Below are positions 12,001 to 24,212 of a DNA stretch of 64,000 bases, in pieces (positions within the stretch are counted from its first letter, which is position 1; the number at the start of each line of letters is the position of its first letter). The notes below the pieces were generated by a model. It worked only from the letters and a program-made list of their open reading frames with translations, made no database searches and had not been told where the DNA came from. The stretch spans positions 310,001 through 374,000 of the forward strand of contig JARVKI010000002.1 of NCBI GenBank assembly GCA_036674765.1. Direction: 5' to 3'. Source of the DNA: Seiridium cupressi (taxonomy: Eukaryota > Ascomycota > Sordariomycetes > Amphisphaeriales > Sporocadaceae). The translations under genes and the position numbers were made by a program.

Positions 12001-12891
12001 GTCACAGGTCGAGCATCTGCCCGTTCAAGCAAACCATCCAGCCCGGTCAGAGCTCACGTTGATGATACAAGTGCTGGCATTTCGACTGGAGAACCTTCCA
12101 TGGCCTCCTCCACGGCTTCCCCGGACTCTGGAAACGACTTAGCTGGAATCACGAATGGAATGAAAAAAATAAAGATCAATGTCATCACAAAAGAGATGAA
12201 GGAAGCTCGAGAGAAGGTTGCCAAGGAGAGGAGTTCAGCAAGTACTACACCTATCATTGAGGAGTCGAAGCCGTTCCCAGCGACGCCCAAGGTAGAGGAG
12301 CATGATCTCAATGCAGCACCGCTTCCCGCTGAAAGGCACTCTCCCGACCTCGACAAGTCTGTAGTCACTACTTCTAGTGCGCCCGATCAACCACAACTAT
12401 TAGACCCATCCACACCGAATAGGGAGAACATTGTACTGAGTCACCAGCAAACCCCGATCATGGCGGCTCCCTCAACGCCAGCACCCATGATGCCCACCGG
12501 GAACACCACAGAGGAATCGCATATTTTCATTCCTTATCAGCCGGAGGGTGCGACTCCACATGCCATCCCCCAGACAGCGCCCACCAAATGGGTGACTCCA
12601 AACACTATCGATACACCGGCTCCTTTCCGAGGACACAATTTCACTGCCACATCAGCCATTCCCTTTTCTCCAAGCAAGCCGTACCATGCCGGCTCGGCTA
12701 TAGGCAAATTTTCTGCCACACCTGCTCGGCAGGCTCCTATCAATAGATTTGTCTCTGAGCCTGCTCCTGCCAAGGACGAGTCATCAACAGATCTTGGGTC
12801 TGGTCGCGAGATGAGCACAGAGTCCTCCGCGACTGAGCAGACGTGGAATACTGCGATGGAGAATCCTGGATTTCCCGAGCAAAGTACTTAA
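9030..12891 (+). CDS. hos3: HOS3-like histone deacetylase with long tail
   Basis: Zinc-dependent lysine deacetylase of the fungal HOS3 group. Two exons, 9030-11573 and 11635-12891 (61-nt intron), encode 1266 aa. The start is the ATG at 9030; a GTG three bases upstream was ignored. Order: a Ser/Arg/Pro-rich disordered N-terminus (about 1-170), the deacetylase domain (about 190-620), then a long low-complexity tail. Active-site signatures are RPPGHHCDAHWPHGFCWLNN (paired His), IIDFDLHHGDGSQD (zinc Asp and His), FFSAGFDASEYE (zinc Asp) and CLEGGYS (catalytic Tyr), so it should be active. The tail has a charged helical stretch (EELKAEEVRIKKQYKEE), then Pro/Ser/Thr-rich sequence with SP and TP sites that could be phosphorylated. 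Yeast Hos3 is about half this size. A nuclear or bud-neck role is known for yeast Hos3 only. Confidence 0.9.
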
Positions 12892-14740
12892 ATCGTGGTC
12901 ACGCTTAAAGGGCTCGAATTCTCGCAATGTCAAGCATACAATTCTCTGGAGGGATGTACATGGAAGTTTTCTTGAAGTTCGAATTTTCTTTTTGTGGGAT
13001 TAGGTTTTGCAAAGCCACGATGGTGTTTGGTCGGAGCACATTGCATAGGATGGCGTTTGGTGTTGGCTTGATGCCCAATAATGGAAGTTGTCCATTATGG
13101 GCACGGCATATCTTATGGAACGGAGATCACATGTTTCATTCCTAAAACCATACGTTGAACGGAGTTGGCGTCTGTTGTCCTGTAAACGCTTGCCTGAACC
13201 AGCGATTGCTATCTATTATGCGAAGTTGTTCATGGATCCCAGGGAAAGGAGTCAGTTCTATGGTGTCTTGGTGTACCAGTGGTTTTTTGTGCCGTTATGA
13301 TACCCCCAATAGTCTTGTTTGCCAGAGTATATACACCTGATGGATGCAGATGGTACATTTGTGAAGAACAAACTTTGGAATAGAGATACTTGTCCCAACT
13401 ACATCTTATCCATGAATGTCTTCCCTCTAGACATATACTGTGCTAATGTGTTAGTAAGCTAGAACACCAGACGGTAGCTAAAGCCGTGAGAGCTCATCTG
13501 CTGGCGCACCGCGGAGATGAAGCTCTGCGACTTGCTCGTTAATAAGGTTGGCGCCGAACTTCTCGAGTGCGGTCGCATACTTGTGGTTCCCGTCACTAGT
13601 TGTCTACTAATTATACCGGCGGCTCGCCTCCAATTCATTTCAATTGCCGTGTACATATGTGGACAGCAATTCCCCGTAATACATCGGTCTTCGTGTCTAT
13701 TGGGTATGATTCCATGTTGGTAGTATGGTGTTGATATAGATATGAATCTATGCAAAATGCTTGATCTTATGCTGTCGTAGCATTCGGCTCTTCTCATTAG
13801 GCCACAGAAGAGTGTCCTTGCGCGGGTCACGGCCATGTATCTTCGATAGCCGGTTCGTTACACATGATGCGCCGGCAACATGTCCCAGATTGGTTTTAAT
13901 GCCATCCACAGTGTACTGTCGAGAGAATGGATCTGTTCCGTAATCAGTGATTAAAGCAGCTGGCAGGTGACGTGGGTGTACCTGGGTCCTTTCGAGGCTG
14001 CCGGTTGTCGGGGGTCTGTGAATACATCAACTGCGAAAGTCCCCTTGCTCTCTCTCATATGTGCTTTCCAGGTTCTGCCAGGGCTCATGAGAGTAGGCCC
14101 GGGCTGCTTTAAATCCAGACGCTTCACGGCCGGAGCATTCTCCTGGTTCAGATAGACGCGGACTGCGTGAAACATCTCGTAATATGCCGTGACAAGGGCC
14201 CAGTTTTCCACCAGTTTTCCTCTGATGATGCCACAATAGACTCATCACAGTCGTGATATACCAACGTCTAGGAGAGCTCGTGAAAACTTGCATCAGAACA
14301 CCTTTATATCATCTCAAAGGTTGTCGTCGCCTTGAGGATCTAGAGCCTGCCAATCACAACACCGCTGGCTGGGTGTTTCCAGGGCTAGGCCTCCTGGTTT
14401 TGAATGCCATTCGCTCTTCTGCCTTGTTCAGGCGGCGGATATGAATACCAAAGTAAGTCTACTTTGGGGGAAAAAAAAACAAAGCCAGAAGGAAAGGCAG
14501 AAAGGAGGGGCTATGACATGTCTTTGGGCCGTCGTTCTTGTGTATTAAAATAGGAATCTGGTTCTCATCTATAAAATGCCTCTCCTATGCTCCAAAAGCA
14601 TTATCCAATGAAGAAATTGCTAATACCCATAAAAGTCCGTGTAACTTTCTGTTAATTGAGACCACCGGGTAGAACTTGACTGAACATCTCTCCTGGTCCT
14701 CATAGGCCCGAAGAGCATGTCTGCGAGGAGGGCCTCGTCA
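12892..14740. other. Gene-poor stretch with coding-like debris
   Basis: The first 550 bp are the 3' flank of the deacetylase gene. From about 13,490 to 14,250 the minus strand has several protein-like open segments in different frames, listed separately. The remainder, including a run of nine A residues near 14,471-14,479, shows nothing I can name. Confidence 0.45.
13490..14250 (-). pseudogene. Possible broken or multi-exon unknown gene
   Basis: Three stretches look coding. The first begins GIIRGKLVENWALVTAYYEM and continues to about 13,951. The second begins ITDYGTDPFSRQYTVDG and runs to about 13,750. The third begins DGNHKYATALEKFGANLINE and ends near 13,490. They lie in different frames and I could not join them with convincing splice sites. 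The first frame is preceded by two adjacent stops. No family was recognised, so this may be a decayed gene, or a gene whose intron structure I have misread. Confidence 0.3.
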
Positions 14741-15725
14741 TCAAGGACCACTACCCGCACTCATCTGGTGAGGCATGTGTTCCCGCCGCAGGTCATGCAG
14801 TTGGTGTGCCAGGACAAGCGAAGATGGATGATTTGGCCCCAGCAAAAGGTTTCGAGCCTGCAGGGCATGATTGAGGCTCCGAATTCTGCCAGCAGTGTCT
14901 CCCAAGATTCTGTAGAACGCGGCCATTTCTTCGTGGGCGCGGGCAGGCTCCAGGTTATGTAGACCCTCTTCGCTCTGGAGAGCGAGGAGCGAATTTAACA
15001 TGTTTATCGTCGCGTGCGTGTCATTTTCCGTGGGATTCTCCTTCTTGTAGTAGTATGTGATGTTCCCACGCAATGTTTGCATTTGCAAACGCCGGGCGTC
15101 TGAGTTCCCATCTCGACACAGTGAGCAGTCGCATGCGAAATCCTATATTGCAAGACGGACTGCTCGTTCCTGTGTGGTGGCGTATGGGCTATCGTGGACG
15201 TAAGAAACAAATATTTGTTCGTCTCTGCCGATCTCCTTGAGTGCGTGTAACTCCATGTTTTGAGCATTTTCGTTCCAGTACAAGAACGCATTGGGCGAAC
15301 AACTACCAAAAGTTATGTTAGTACCCTTGCGACGACTCTCTGAGTTGGGAGACATACCTGTGGTTTATCGTTGACATCGCCAAAGCGAGCCCGAAACCTG
15401 TGCCTAGACCCATAAAGCCATTATATCTCATAAGGCTTCTTAAGCGATCTGGGTGTTCTGCATAAGGCCCGGTTCCACGGGCATCAGGTACTGGATCTCT
15501 TGATCCGGCGTACAACCTGCGCAGACGGAGCTTCGCCAGGTCGTCTAAGTCACTGAAGTCCTGGACTATGCTGTCTATGGCTTGCTCCCGGCTTTCGTAG
15601 CCGAGAACGACTGGCTCGGAGAGGACAAGCAAACCTCTTGTAAGCTTGCGTGACGAGAACATGCCTAGGCCCATGTTCGCAGTGTCCTTAATGTGGACGT
15701 TGTTGTTAACTATAAGGAAAACCAT
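14741..15725 (-). pseudogene. SET-domain protein gene with in-frame TAG
   Basis: SET-domain (lysine methyltransferase-like) gene in two exons, 15358-15725 and 14741-15302 (55-nt intron), with 309 codons. Residues 1-50 hold a SET N-terminal strand (VHIKDTANMGLGMFSSRKL). Splicing restores the core STINHSCSPNAFLYWN, close to the usual N-H-S-C-x-P-N motif, then GRDEQIFVSYVHDSPYATTQ and the post-SET cysteines FACDCSLC. Between ERAVRLAI and DFACDCSLC lies an in-frame TAG (15143-15145, codon 176), at a place where relatives often have an aromatic residue. Reading continues in the same frame for 133 codons. Removing the stop as an intron would need a weak GTCCAC donor and would delete conserved sequence, so a nonsense mutation or a base error is likelier. 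If real, the product lacks the post-SET motif. Confidence 0.75.
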
Positions 15726-15833
15726 GGTGTCGAGTAATTGGTTTGGTATGGCAGCGGTGAAGAAATGCTGAAAAATTGGTGAAGAAGTGGCGACGAAGCG
15801 GTAAAGAAGTCGCAAAAGAATTGTCGAGAAGCC

Positions 15834-15877
15834 GTGAAGAAGATGTGAAGAAGCTGTGAAGAAGCTGTGAAGAAATA
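15834..15877. repeat. 11-bp tandem repeat (GTGAAGAAGCT)
   Basis: Four head-to-tail copies of an 11-bp unit are visible: GTGAAGAAGAT, GTGAAGAAGCT, GTGAAGAAGCT and GTGAAGAAATA. More degenerate GTGAAGAA or GTAAAGAA words continue toward 15,765. The array lies about 110 bp upstream of the SET-gene ATG, in its promoter or 5' leader. The 11-bp unit does not preserve a reading frame, so it is probably non-coding. Confidence 0.85.
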
Positions 15878-16008
15878 GAGCAAGGTAAGCAACTGACAAT
15901 TGCGCCGGTGGCAATGCAAGAATAATCTGCTAGCTTGGGTAGTATGTGAGAGAGAAAGAAAATTGGGTTGGGGGGTCGGGAGATTAACAATTTATAGTAT
16001 CTCGGCGA

Positions 16009-16207
16009 CAGTGAATTCAGATGCCAGAAAAGTGAATTTGTGGGATGGGAATAGTACTTCGGCGAAAGTGAATTTTAGGTAGGGACAGTGAATCCGGTGA
16101 CAGTGAATTCAACCCCAGAACAAAGTGAGTTTGGAGGCCAAAGACCGTGACCTTTTGTAATACCCTGGCGACAAGTGAATTCGGGGCTTCAGCAGTGTGA
16201 ATTCAGT
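16009..16207. repeat. Dispersed GTGAATTC-type repeat cluster
   Basis: About eight copies of a short word related to GACAGTGAATTC occur within 200 bp, for example near 16,009, 16,030, 16,065, 16,085, 16,098, 16,124, 16,170 and 16,196. Spacing is irregular (about 13-46 bp) and copies vary (GTGAATTT, GTGAATCC, GTGAGTTT). This is a degenerate minisatellite-like field and not a CRISPR array, since the repeats are short and neither they nor the gaps have fixed length. Confidence 0.75.
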
Positions 16208-18902
16208 GGAAGAAATTTATGCCGCCATTGTCTCCTGTGTCTGCTATCGATCACAATACTCCTGACTTCAAAATACGAGTCGGTTTAATGCAAAGTCGCA
16301 TATTGGTAGGGAGGGACAATCACCATATGGTATGGAGACCTCGATTTTTGCTATCACTCTGCCGCAGGTCTCCGTCCGTCATGGGGATTGTTGCTATTAT
16401 ACTGTCATTGAGTCAGGGATTTTGATGCCTTATGGTGCCTGAAACACTAACGGAACAGCTTGCTTGGGCATTCGATTATCCTTGAACAGCCCCACAAGCC
16501 TAGGGGTCATTGTTGTCTCTAGTTTCATGCGACATAAAGACGAAAGTAGAATCCATTGACTAAGAGAAGGCAACGGAAATTTATCTTTCAGATACGTCAC
16601 CAAGCCTGGTGTAAAGAAAATGTAAAGCCCGCGGCCATGGTCCACTGTGTACTGGTGGAGAATTCCACTAAAAAGAGTTGTTGGAAGAATGGTGAAAACT
16701 CGGACAGAACATTCCGTAGTGGCTGCCTGGACTGCAAATTGGATCAATCAAATGCTAGTGTTATAGAGATATGCATTGCTATGATGACTCTTCTGGATGA
16801 TAGAGGTGTATTTGTTGTTTATGCATCGAAAGGAGGCCAATGTGGGTAGACATTGTTTATATTGAACAACCAGGCCGGTTGTCAAGAGTATCAAACTTGA
16901 GATCCAATGATTGCAGGGGGTTTAAGTAGAACTTTCTGCTCATTGCTGATTGAGCATATTATGCGACACATGCGCGGAGATGATGAAAGTGAAGTGGCAA
17001 TGTGGTATTAAGAAGTGAACTATCTTCGTCCTTGGGTCTTTTGTTTGACCGACGAAAGAATTGCAAGTTGTTGAGCAGAGATGCCGAAACCCGAGCACAT
17101 ATGCAATCTGGAAAGTTGCCCTTACCAGCTCGCAGTATCTCGATCTGATTCGGTTGTTGTACGGTCCCTGGATTAACTGCCCTGGATCAGGTGCTATATT
17201 AAAGTTAGAATCGTTTAATCTGGTCCCACTTGGCCGTATTGACTGCTTTCGCCCCTCGTAGTCCTGACCGCGTTTATCGAACTCACTATCAATACAGACT
17301 GGCGCGCTGCTGAGGAGAAAGACGAGATATAATACTCGCTAGTAAAGTCAGACGATGATTGCACACACGTTTCTTGAGACAATACCCTACGCTTTGGTGT
17401 TTCGATGTCGCTGATCCTAGACTTGATGATGCAGTTCTCGGGGGAATCGAAGATCAAACTCGATGAATCGCACAGGAGGAGCATTCTCTTGGGTATAGTA
17501 GCTGCCGGTGGAGTTTGGATCTGTAGGCTCCTGATGCCGTGGGTCTCAGCTGACTTCTCGAAGAGAATGTCCTGTTAAATGAATTGGGTATTCCTCTTAA
17601 TCGTGGAGATGCCTCAAAGAAAGAGAACAATGACTTGTGGCTGGTTTGAAGAATTGGAACCCCCTGATTGTATCTGTGATTCTATAAGATCATAATGGAT
17701 TCCCACATCGACAGCCTTCATATTAAGGGCCGGCCAGCCTCACTTCCCATCCAGCATTTGGAATACTGGCTGTCGCTTTCTCAGTCCCCAGTCCATATTT
17801 GCGAATTGGAATGTGAGCGTTCACAAGAGCCAGGCTGGGGAAATCACTTATTTCCACGGCCAAATACGTGCTCGCGTGTATGGCGGAAACGAGCATAATC
17901 TAAGAAAAGTGGTTTTGACTATCGTCAAGGGGCTGGTATCTTGAGAGGCTGCTTTACGGCGAGTTCTTCTCGAGGTGGGAGTGTCTGTGCATCCTCTTTC
18001 CAGGTAGAAGGATGACGGTAAAACGTAGGAACACAAGGATGATATCCGGGACAGGTTTGTGAAAACGCTGTGGGAATTGCAACACGGAGGGGATCCATGA
18101 TGAATCATTTGAGAGAATCGGCACACTTTGCGTGTCGTCGAGATAATAGAATGGAGCTTGCTTAATTACTGATGTTGCCATTTGAGACCAGTCATGTAAA
18201 CACACATACGCCGCTGAGTGCTGCAAATAGAGTTCTGGCTCCTAGTGTGATAATTATATCGTCAGTTTGGATGTTACCTAGACTACTCAAGGGTTGGATG
18301 TCATCAACCTCGGAAATATGCAGGATGACTACTGCGATGATCAGCTTGGTCGGAGAAGAAGGAGAAGGAAATGTTGAAAAGAATGGATCGAAACAAATGG
18401 TGCATGGGTAAGGAAGTAGGAATTTATAATAGCAGCATAATCTCAGACTCACTCACATTTGAGTGAACAAATACATGTGGAGTAATTCGTCGAAGCATTC
18501 ATAACCACATCATTCACCGTAGACAAACACCAAATATTTTCCCTTGCCCTCCAAACTGAATTGATCATCTAATTAGGCACAGAGAGTATGGTTTCTCTAC
18601 AAGAGTGTTCCATTTGGTCAACGAACAGTCTCGATTGACTCACTTATGACAGCACAACCCCCGTTTGATACACCAATGAATTTCTAATCATTTTGCCACC
18701 TGACTAAACACGGGGTGGGTTTGCGGAAGCAAAACCAACAAACCAATTGTTTTCCCAATCGACATGATAAATATATGATTACTATTAGCGTCTAGGAAGT
18801 CCAATTGTCCATCGCTGCAAGATCAAAGAACGCCATGCTAATGTCTTCGTGTATACAGTCCGGTCGTTCCGCACTAAATGCTTGGCAATCCACCCAAACT
18901 GT

Positions 18903-20024
18903 TTATACCAACCAGAAAGCAAACGCAGCGGCGACAGCCAAACCAAAAATGCTCACAGACTCCGAGTTTGTGGTCGACCCACTGCTTCCAGTGCTTGACG
19001 CAGAGGCAGTCCCAGAAGCGGCCACCGTAGGGACCGAGGACAGATTCTCCGTGGTTGATGCCGTTGCCTCTGGCAGGATGGTAGAGGTGGTGGCACCCGA
19101 AGTGACAGTCGAACTGCCGGAGCCCGTCGTGGTGGCGCTCGAGCTACCGGTCACACTGGCACTGGCACTTGTACTCGCACTACCACTCGCCGTGGTCGAC
19201 GCAACGCTCAATGTTGTGGTGCAGTCATCGCAGGTTGCAGCGTCGACCTTCTCCTTGACCCACTCGGCAGCCTCGGTGGTGAAGTTGTCAAAGTAGGTCA
19301 GATGTGCGTTAACAAAGTCGCCCTGGGCGCAGATCGGGTCGCCGCTGACGCAGTAGTCCCTCCATAAATCCTGGTATGTGTCGAGGAGCGCGAGCTGCGA
19401 TGATGAACGTGGAAAGTAGCTGTTGTCTGCGGAGCCGGATTCATAGTTGTACGGCTGGTCAGCGGTATGCCGTACACTGCCAAAGGTGAGGACTGCCTTC
19501 ACTGTCCAGCTGTTAGTGAAAATGCTCCCCACTATAGAGTCCAAGTAAGCGAAATTAGACGTACCCATCTTTCCAGCGTCACTCGTTACACTCAGTTGTG
19601 GTGTCTCGTCCTCGACACATCCATTATAGAAAGTGCCTCCACCGCCGCCCAAGATGTCGCCCACAACCTGCGCGCCCTGACTATATCCGCTGATGACCAA
19701 CTTAGCATCGGGACACCGGGAGTTGTAATCATTGAGCTGGGCGTAGCCATTCGTTGCGCCCTCGTAGACTGCACCGCAATACTCGTCGGAGAGCATGTTT
19801 TCCATGACGATATCCTCATAGTCACACCACGACAGTCCATCGCAGATGGCCGACACCAGCTTGCTCTGACGGCCTGGGTACGGCTCGTTGTTGCCCTTGG
19901 CGAGGAAGATATGCACTTCTGCACAAGTTGTCGTGCTCATTTGTCGGCCCTGAAGAAGCTCCGCTGCATTGACTGCGGAGGCAGCAAACAGCGCTGCGCG
20001 CATGATTGAAGACGGCGACGACAT
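18903..20024 (-). CDS. Cutinase-family (CE5) esterase, GPI-type
   Basis: Secreted serine esterase of the cutinase / acetylxylan esterase family, 373 aa in one exon. A signal peptide is predicted from the second Met (MRAALFAASAVNA); the upstream Met7-residue leader is alternative. The nucleophile motif GYSQG is at about 113-117, the acid lies in SGDPICAQGD and the base in VNAHLTYFDN, with paired cysteines as in CE5 enzymes. After about residue 265 comes a Ser/Thr-rich linker of about 75 residues, then a hydrophobic C-terminus (IFGLAVAAAFAFWLV) with no basic tail, as in GPI anchoring. It therefore probably sits on the membrane or cell wall. Cutin, xylan acetyl groups or another ester could be the substrate. 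The segment before VKAVLTFG is longer than usual, but no frame-preserving intron was found there. Confidence 0.85.
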   Translation of the reverse strand: MSSPSSIMRAALFAASAVNAAELLQGRQMSTTTCAEVHIFLAKGNNEPYPGRQSKLVSAICDGLSWCDYEDIVMENMLSDEYCGAVYEGATNGYAQLNDYNSRCPDAKLVISGYSQGAQVVGDILGGGGGTFYNGCVEDETPQLSVTSDAGKMGTSNFAYLDSIVGSIFTNSWTVKAVLTFGSVRHTADQPYNYESGSADNSYFPRSSSQLALLDTYQDLWRDYCVSGDPICAQGDFVNAHLTYFDNFTTEAAEWVKEKVDAATCDDCTTTLSVASTTASGSASTSASASVTGSSSATTTGSGSSTVTSGATTSTILPEATASTTENLSSVPTVAASGTASASSTGSSGSTTNSESVSIFGLAVAAAFAFWLV

Positions 20025-21098
20025 TTCTCATGTATCTGCTGCAGTGAAACCAACGCAATCACCAAATCCACCACAACTAAATCCGGCACGCAAGTTAATC
20101 GTAAGAGCGAATGACTATACCAATACCACCAACGACGACAACCACAGCAACAACGAGGAACCCAGCCACGCTATCGCAAGCGGGACGGACGGACGGTGCC
20201 TTTTCATCGTGTTACGAGCAAACCCTGTTCGTCCGGGAATACGCTCTCCATCTAGATGTGGATCGTCCAGGGAGTCGGGGCAATTTCGAGCGTACCCACA
20301 GCCTGCGATAAGACAGCAGAACAGGTGCGGGCAAGGCGTGTCGACCCCGGCGTGAGACGAGTCATAAACAAAACACACGGGAGCCCACCTCTAATCGGGA
20401 AGACAACACCGGACTCAGGAACGCTCCCCGCCAGGGATCTCGGATACAACTGGCAAGTCGCGATGAGTGCGATCCGCTCAGATACCAACAGTGGATCTTG
20501 TTCGCATCAAAGCATGGCTTGAGCCGCATTGGGGCCCGTGAAGACCTTTCGGCATTCTCCTCTGACGTCAAAACTGGAGAAGAGCTTCTTATTTGGCGTT
20601 GATTCTAGCAACCACAGACGTCGATCAATCAATAAGCCGGGTGCGCAGTCAGCGGTGAAAAAGGGCGCGTCCTCATCAGAACGACACCGTTGCCTATTTG
20701 CATTGCCGGGTGATAGCACCTCGGAGGCGGAATACTAATATACCTACTCCACCGTCAGCCGTTACTGTGGCTAAGAAGGCAACTGCATTTACCACTATTA
20801 CCGAAAGTTTGCTGCGCTCTATAAGATCGCGTTACCAAGGTGACTAGATGAATGAAGACGTTTGCGAAGCCAGGTGCGGTCCTCGAAGTCAGGATACTCA
20901 TTTATAAGCTTTCTATTTAGCCACTTCAGTCGCGGATCAAGGAAAAATCAAAATCAAGATATTGTTCCATCGTGAATCATCAAAGTCTGTTTTTATCTTC
21001 CTTCCCCAAGTATTTCGCTAGCATTCGGTGAATAGCGTCCTCATGAGGTATCATAGTCGGGCCTTGCTGCCCGGGGTCTGCTCAGTTGTATCAGGTAG
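20025..21098. other. Intergenic, 5' flank of the GPI esterase
   Basis: The region lies between two minus-strand genes. Near the esterase it is rich in ACC/ACA trinucleotides (20,110-20,160). Only short overlapping open frames were seen and no RNA gene or repeat was recognised. Confidence 0.45.
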
Positions 21099-22883
<1,785 letters not shown>

Positions 22884-24212
22884 TTTGGAGTGATGGACTA
22901 TGAGAAGTGTCTGGAGGGTGAATTCGGGTGGTTGCTTGACACTGCGGGTTTGTCAGTCAGTAGGCGTCTATAAGAGAAAAAAAGAAGGCCCGAGGATGAC
23001 TGGATCGAGGACTGGGGCTTATGAATCAAGGATGAGGAATCCTGTTCGTGTCAAATTAAAAAGTGAGGCGTCTCCCAGGATCGTGAGATGTTGGCGGGGT
23101 AAAGCTGTCCGACGACAAGGGTGACGGCATCATACGAAGGAAGGTGTTTCACTTACCGCAATTGAATCAAACAGTTTCTGAAGCTCTGATGGGGAGAAAT
23201 GAGCGTGTCAGCCGTGTAAATAAAATCAGAATAGAATTTAGGAATCAAGAGCTTCGGGCCCGCGTCACGATAGCTCAGTGAAGCTTTTGGGTGAGGGGCG
23301 CTCCATCCTGTCCGAAACTGCCCCGCAGTCACGGTGACGTCGGTCGCGCTTTCTCGAACGGAGCTTTGAGCTTCAAAATTTAGAGGAACCAATCCACTTA
23401 CAATCGAAGAGAGCTTGCCTGCAAAGCGCCTTCGTGGTCGGTCTATTTCGAAGGTTTGTAGGTTTCTATCACAATTGTTTTCCTTTAATAGACAAAAGCT
23501 CTTCCTTTCGAGTGATGCTGCTCCTATGATCAACGCAGCTGAAACGCAATGCGGTTCAGTCGGATACATTCCACTATGCGGAAATTGTACCTCAATTTCT
23601 GACCCTCTGACCCCACCTCATACCGAGCCGTCCAGGTTTCCAACCACTTCATGTCTTGCATTGCTGTCCTGACCTCCGAACAGTCCGGACAGTCCGAGGC
23701 GTGGGCTGAGTAAGGACCACTTCCCAAGTGGCCGCCGCCGCCAAGTAAATGTTACTTGGGGTAACATAAATGCCAACCATGTCGCCTATGACAATCATCC
23801 CTTCCACTAATCGGCCAATGGAATCATGTACTATGTGTTGTATAGTAACCGGCGCTATGGCTACCAACTACCTAATCGCAGATCTCAGTATTAATCAACA
23901 CTTGTTCTAGTATTATCACGAACCTTCCAACGCTTTCACTGATACAGCGGAACACTACAATACCGCTGATTGATGACCGACATATTATTTATTAATGTTG
24001 AGCATGTCGCAGTCCCAAAGGGCGTAGCAAGGCGCTTGAACTGGCCGAACTTCGGCCCCGATAGACGCGGGCTCCAGGTTCTCTCTGTCGCTAATGGCCA
24101 ACCGGCTTATCAGATAATCGTCTTATAAGTATTTCACCTTCGTGTATTGTTGATATAACTGATTGCACTTCCTCGAAGCGATTTTAGTAGCTTGTTTTAT
24201 AAGCCCTTAACA
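22884..24212. promoter_or_regulatory. Divergent intergenic region, pgi1 / asparaginase
   Basis: About 1.3 kb between divergent start codons. It contains a cluster of overlapping inverted repeats at 23,717-23,765, listed separately. The short open frames in between have no recognisable domain. Confidence 0.4.
23717..23765. repeat. Overlapping inverted repeats
   Basis: Three potential hairpins overlap here: CCACTT/AAGTGG with a CCC spacer (23,717-23,731), CCAAGTAA/TTACTTGG with a 3-nt spacer (23,741-23,759), and GTTAC/GTAAC with a TTGGG spacer (23,751-23,765). The last two share bases and so exclude each other. They could be a protein-binding palindrome in the divergent promoter. They could also be chance. 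Confidence 0.6.

Larger units (their letters stand above)
15726..18902. other. Gene-poor stretch with two repeat clusters
   Basis: No convincing gene was found in about 3.2 kb. Just upstream of the SET gene is a short tandem repeat (15,834-15,877), followed by a dispersed GTGAATTC-type repeat field (16,009-16,207); both are listed separately. The remaining open frames are short, overlap on both strands and show no domain. I saw no transposase, reverse transcriptase or terminal repeats. Confidence 0.5.

Noticed and set aside
15143..15199. Intron ending at the TAG of the SET gene
   Set aside because: The donor would be GTCCAC, no branch site is visible, and the conserved pre-post-SET segment would be lost; a stop mutation is simpler. 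RNA evidence could overturn this.
15726..15914. N-terminal extension of the SET protein (63 codons upstream of the chosen ATG)
   Set aside because: The extension is low-complexity (HSFFTASS-type) and encoded by the tandem-repeat tract; the SET domain starts normally right after the chosen ATG.
16009..16207. Possible CRISPR-like array
   Set aside because: Repeats are too short and variable, spacer lengths are irregular, and the genome is fungal.
19506..19560. Intron inside the GPI esterase (GTACGT...AACAG)
   Set aside because: It is 55 nt, so removal shifts the frame and gives an immediate stop; the unspliced frame continues into conserved sequence.
19467..20009. 180-codon plus-strand frame over the GPI esterase
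   Set aside because: Antisense to a recognisable cutinase-family gene with signal peptide and catalytic triad.
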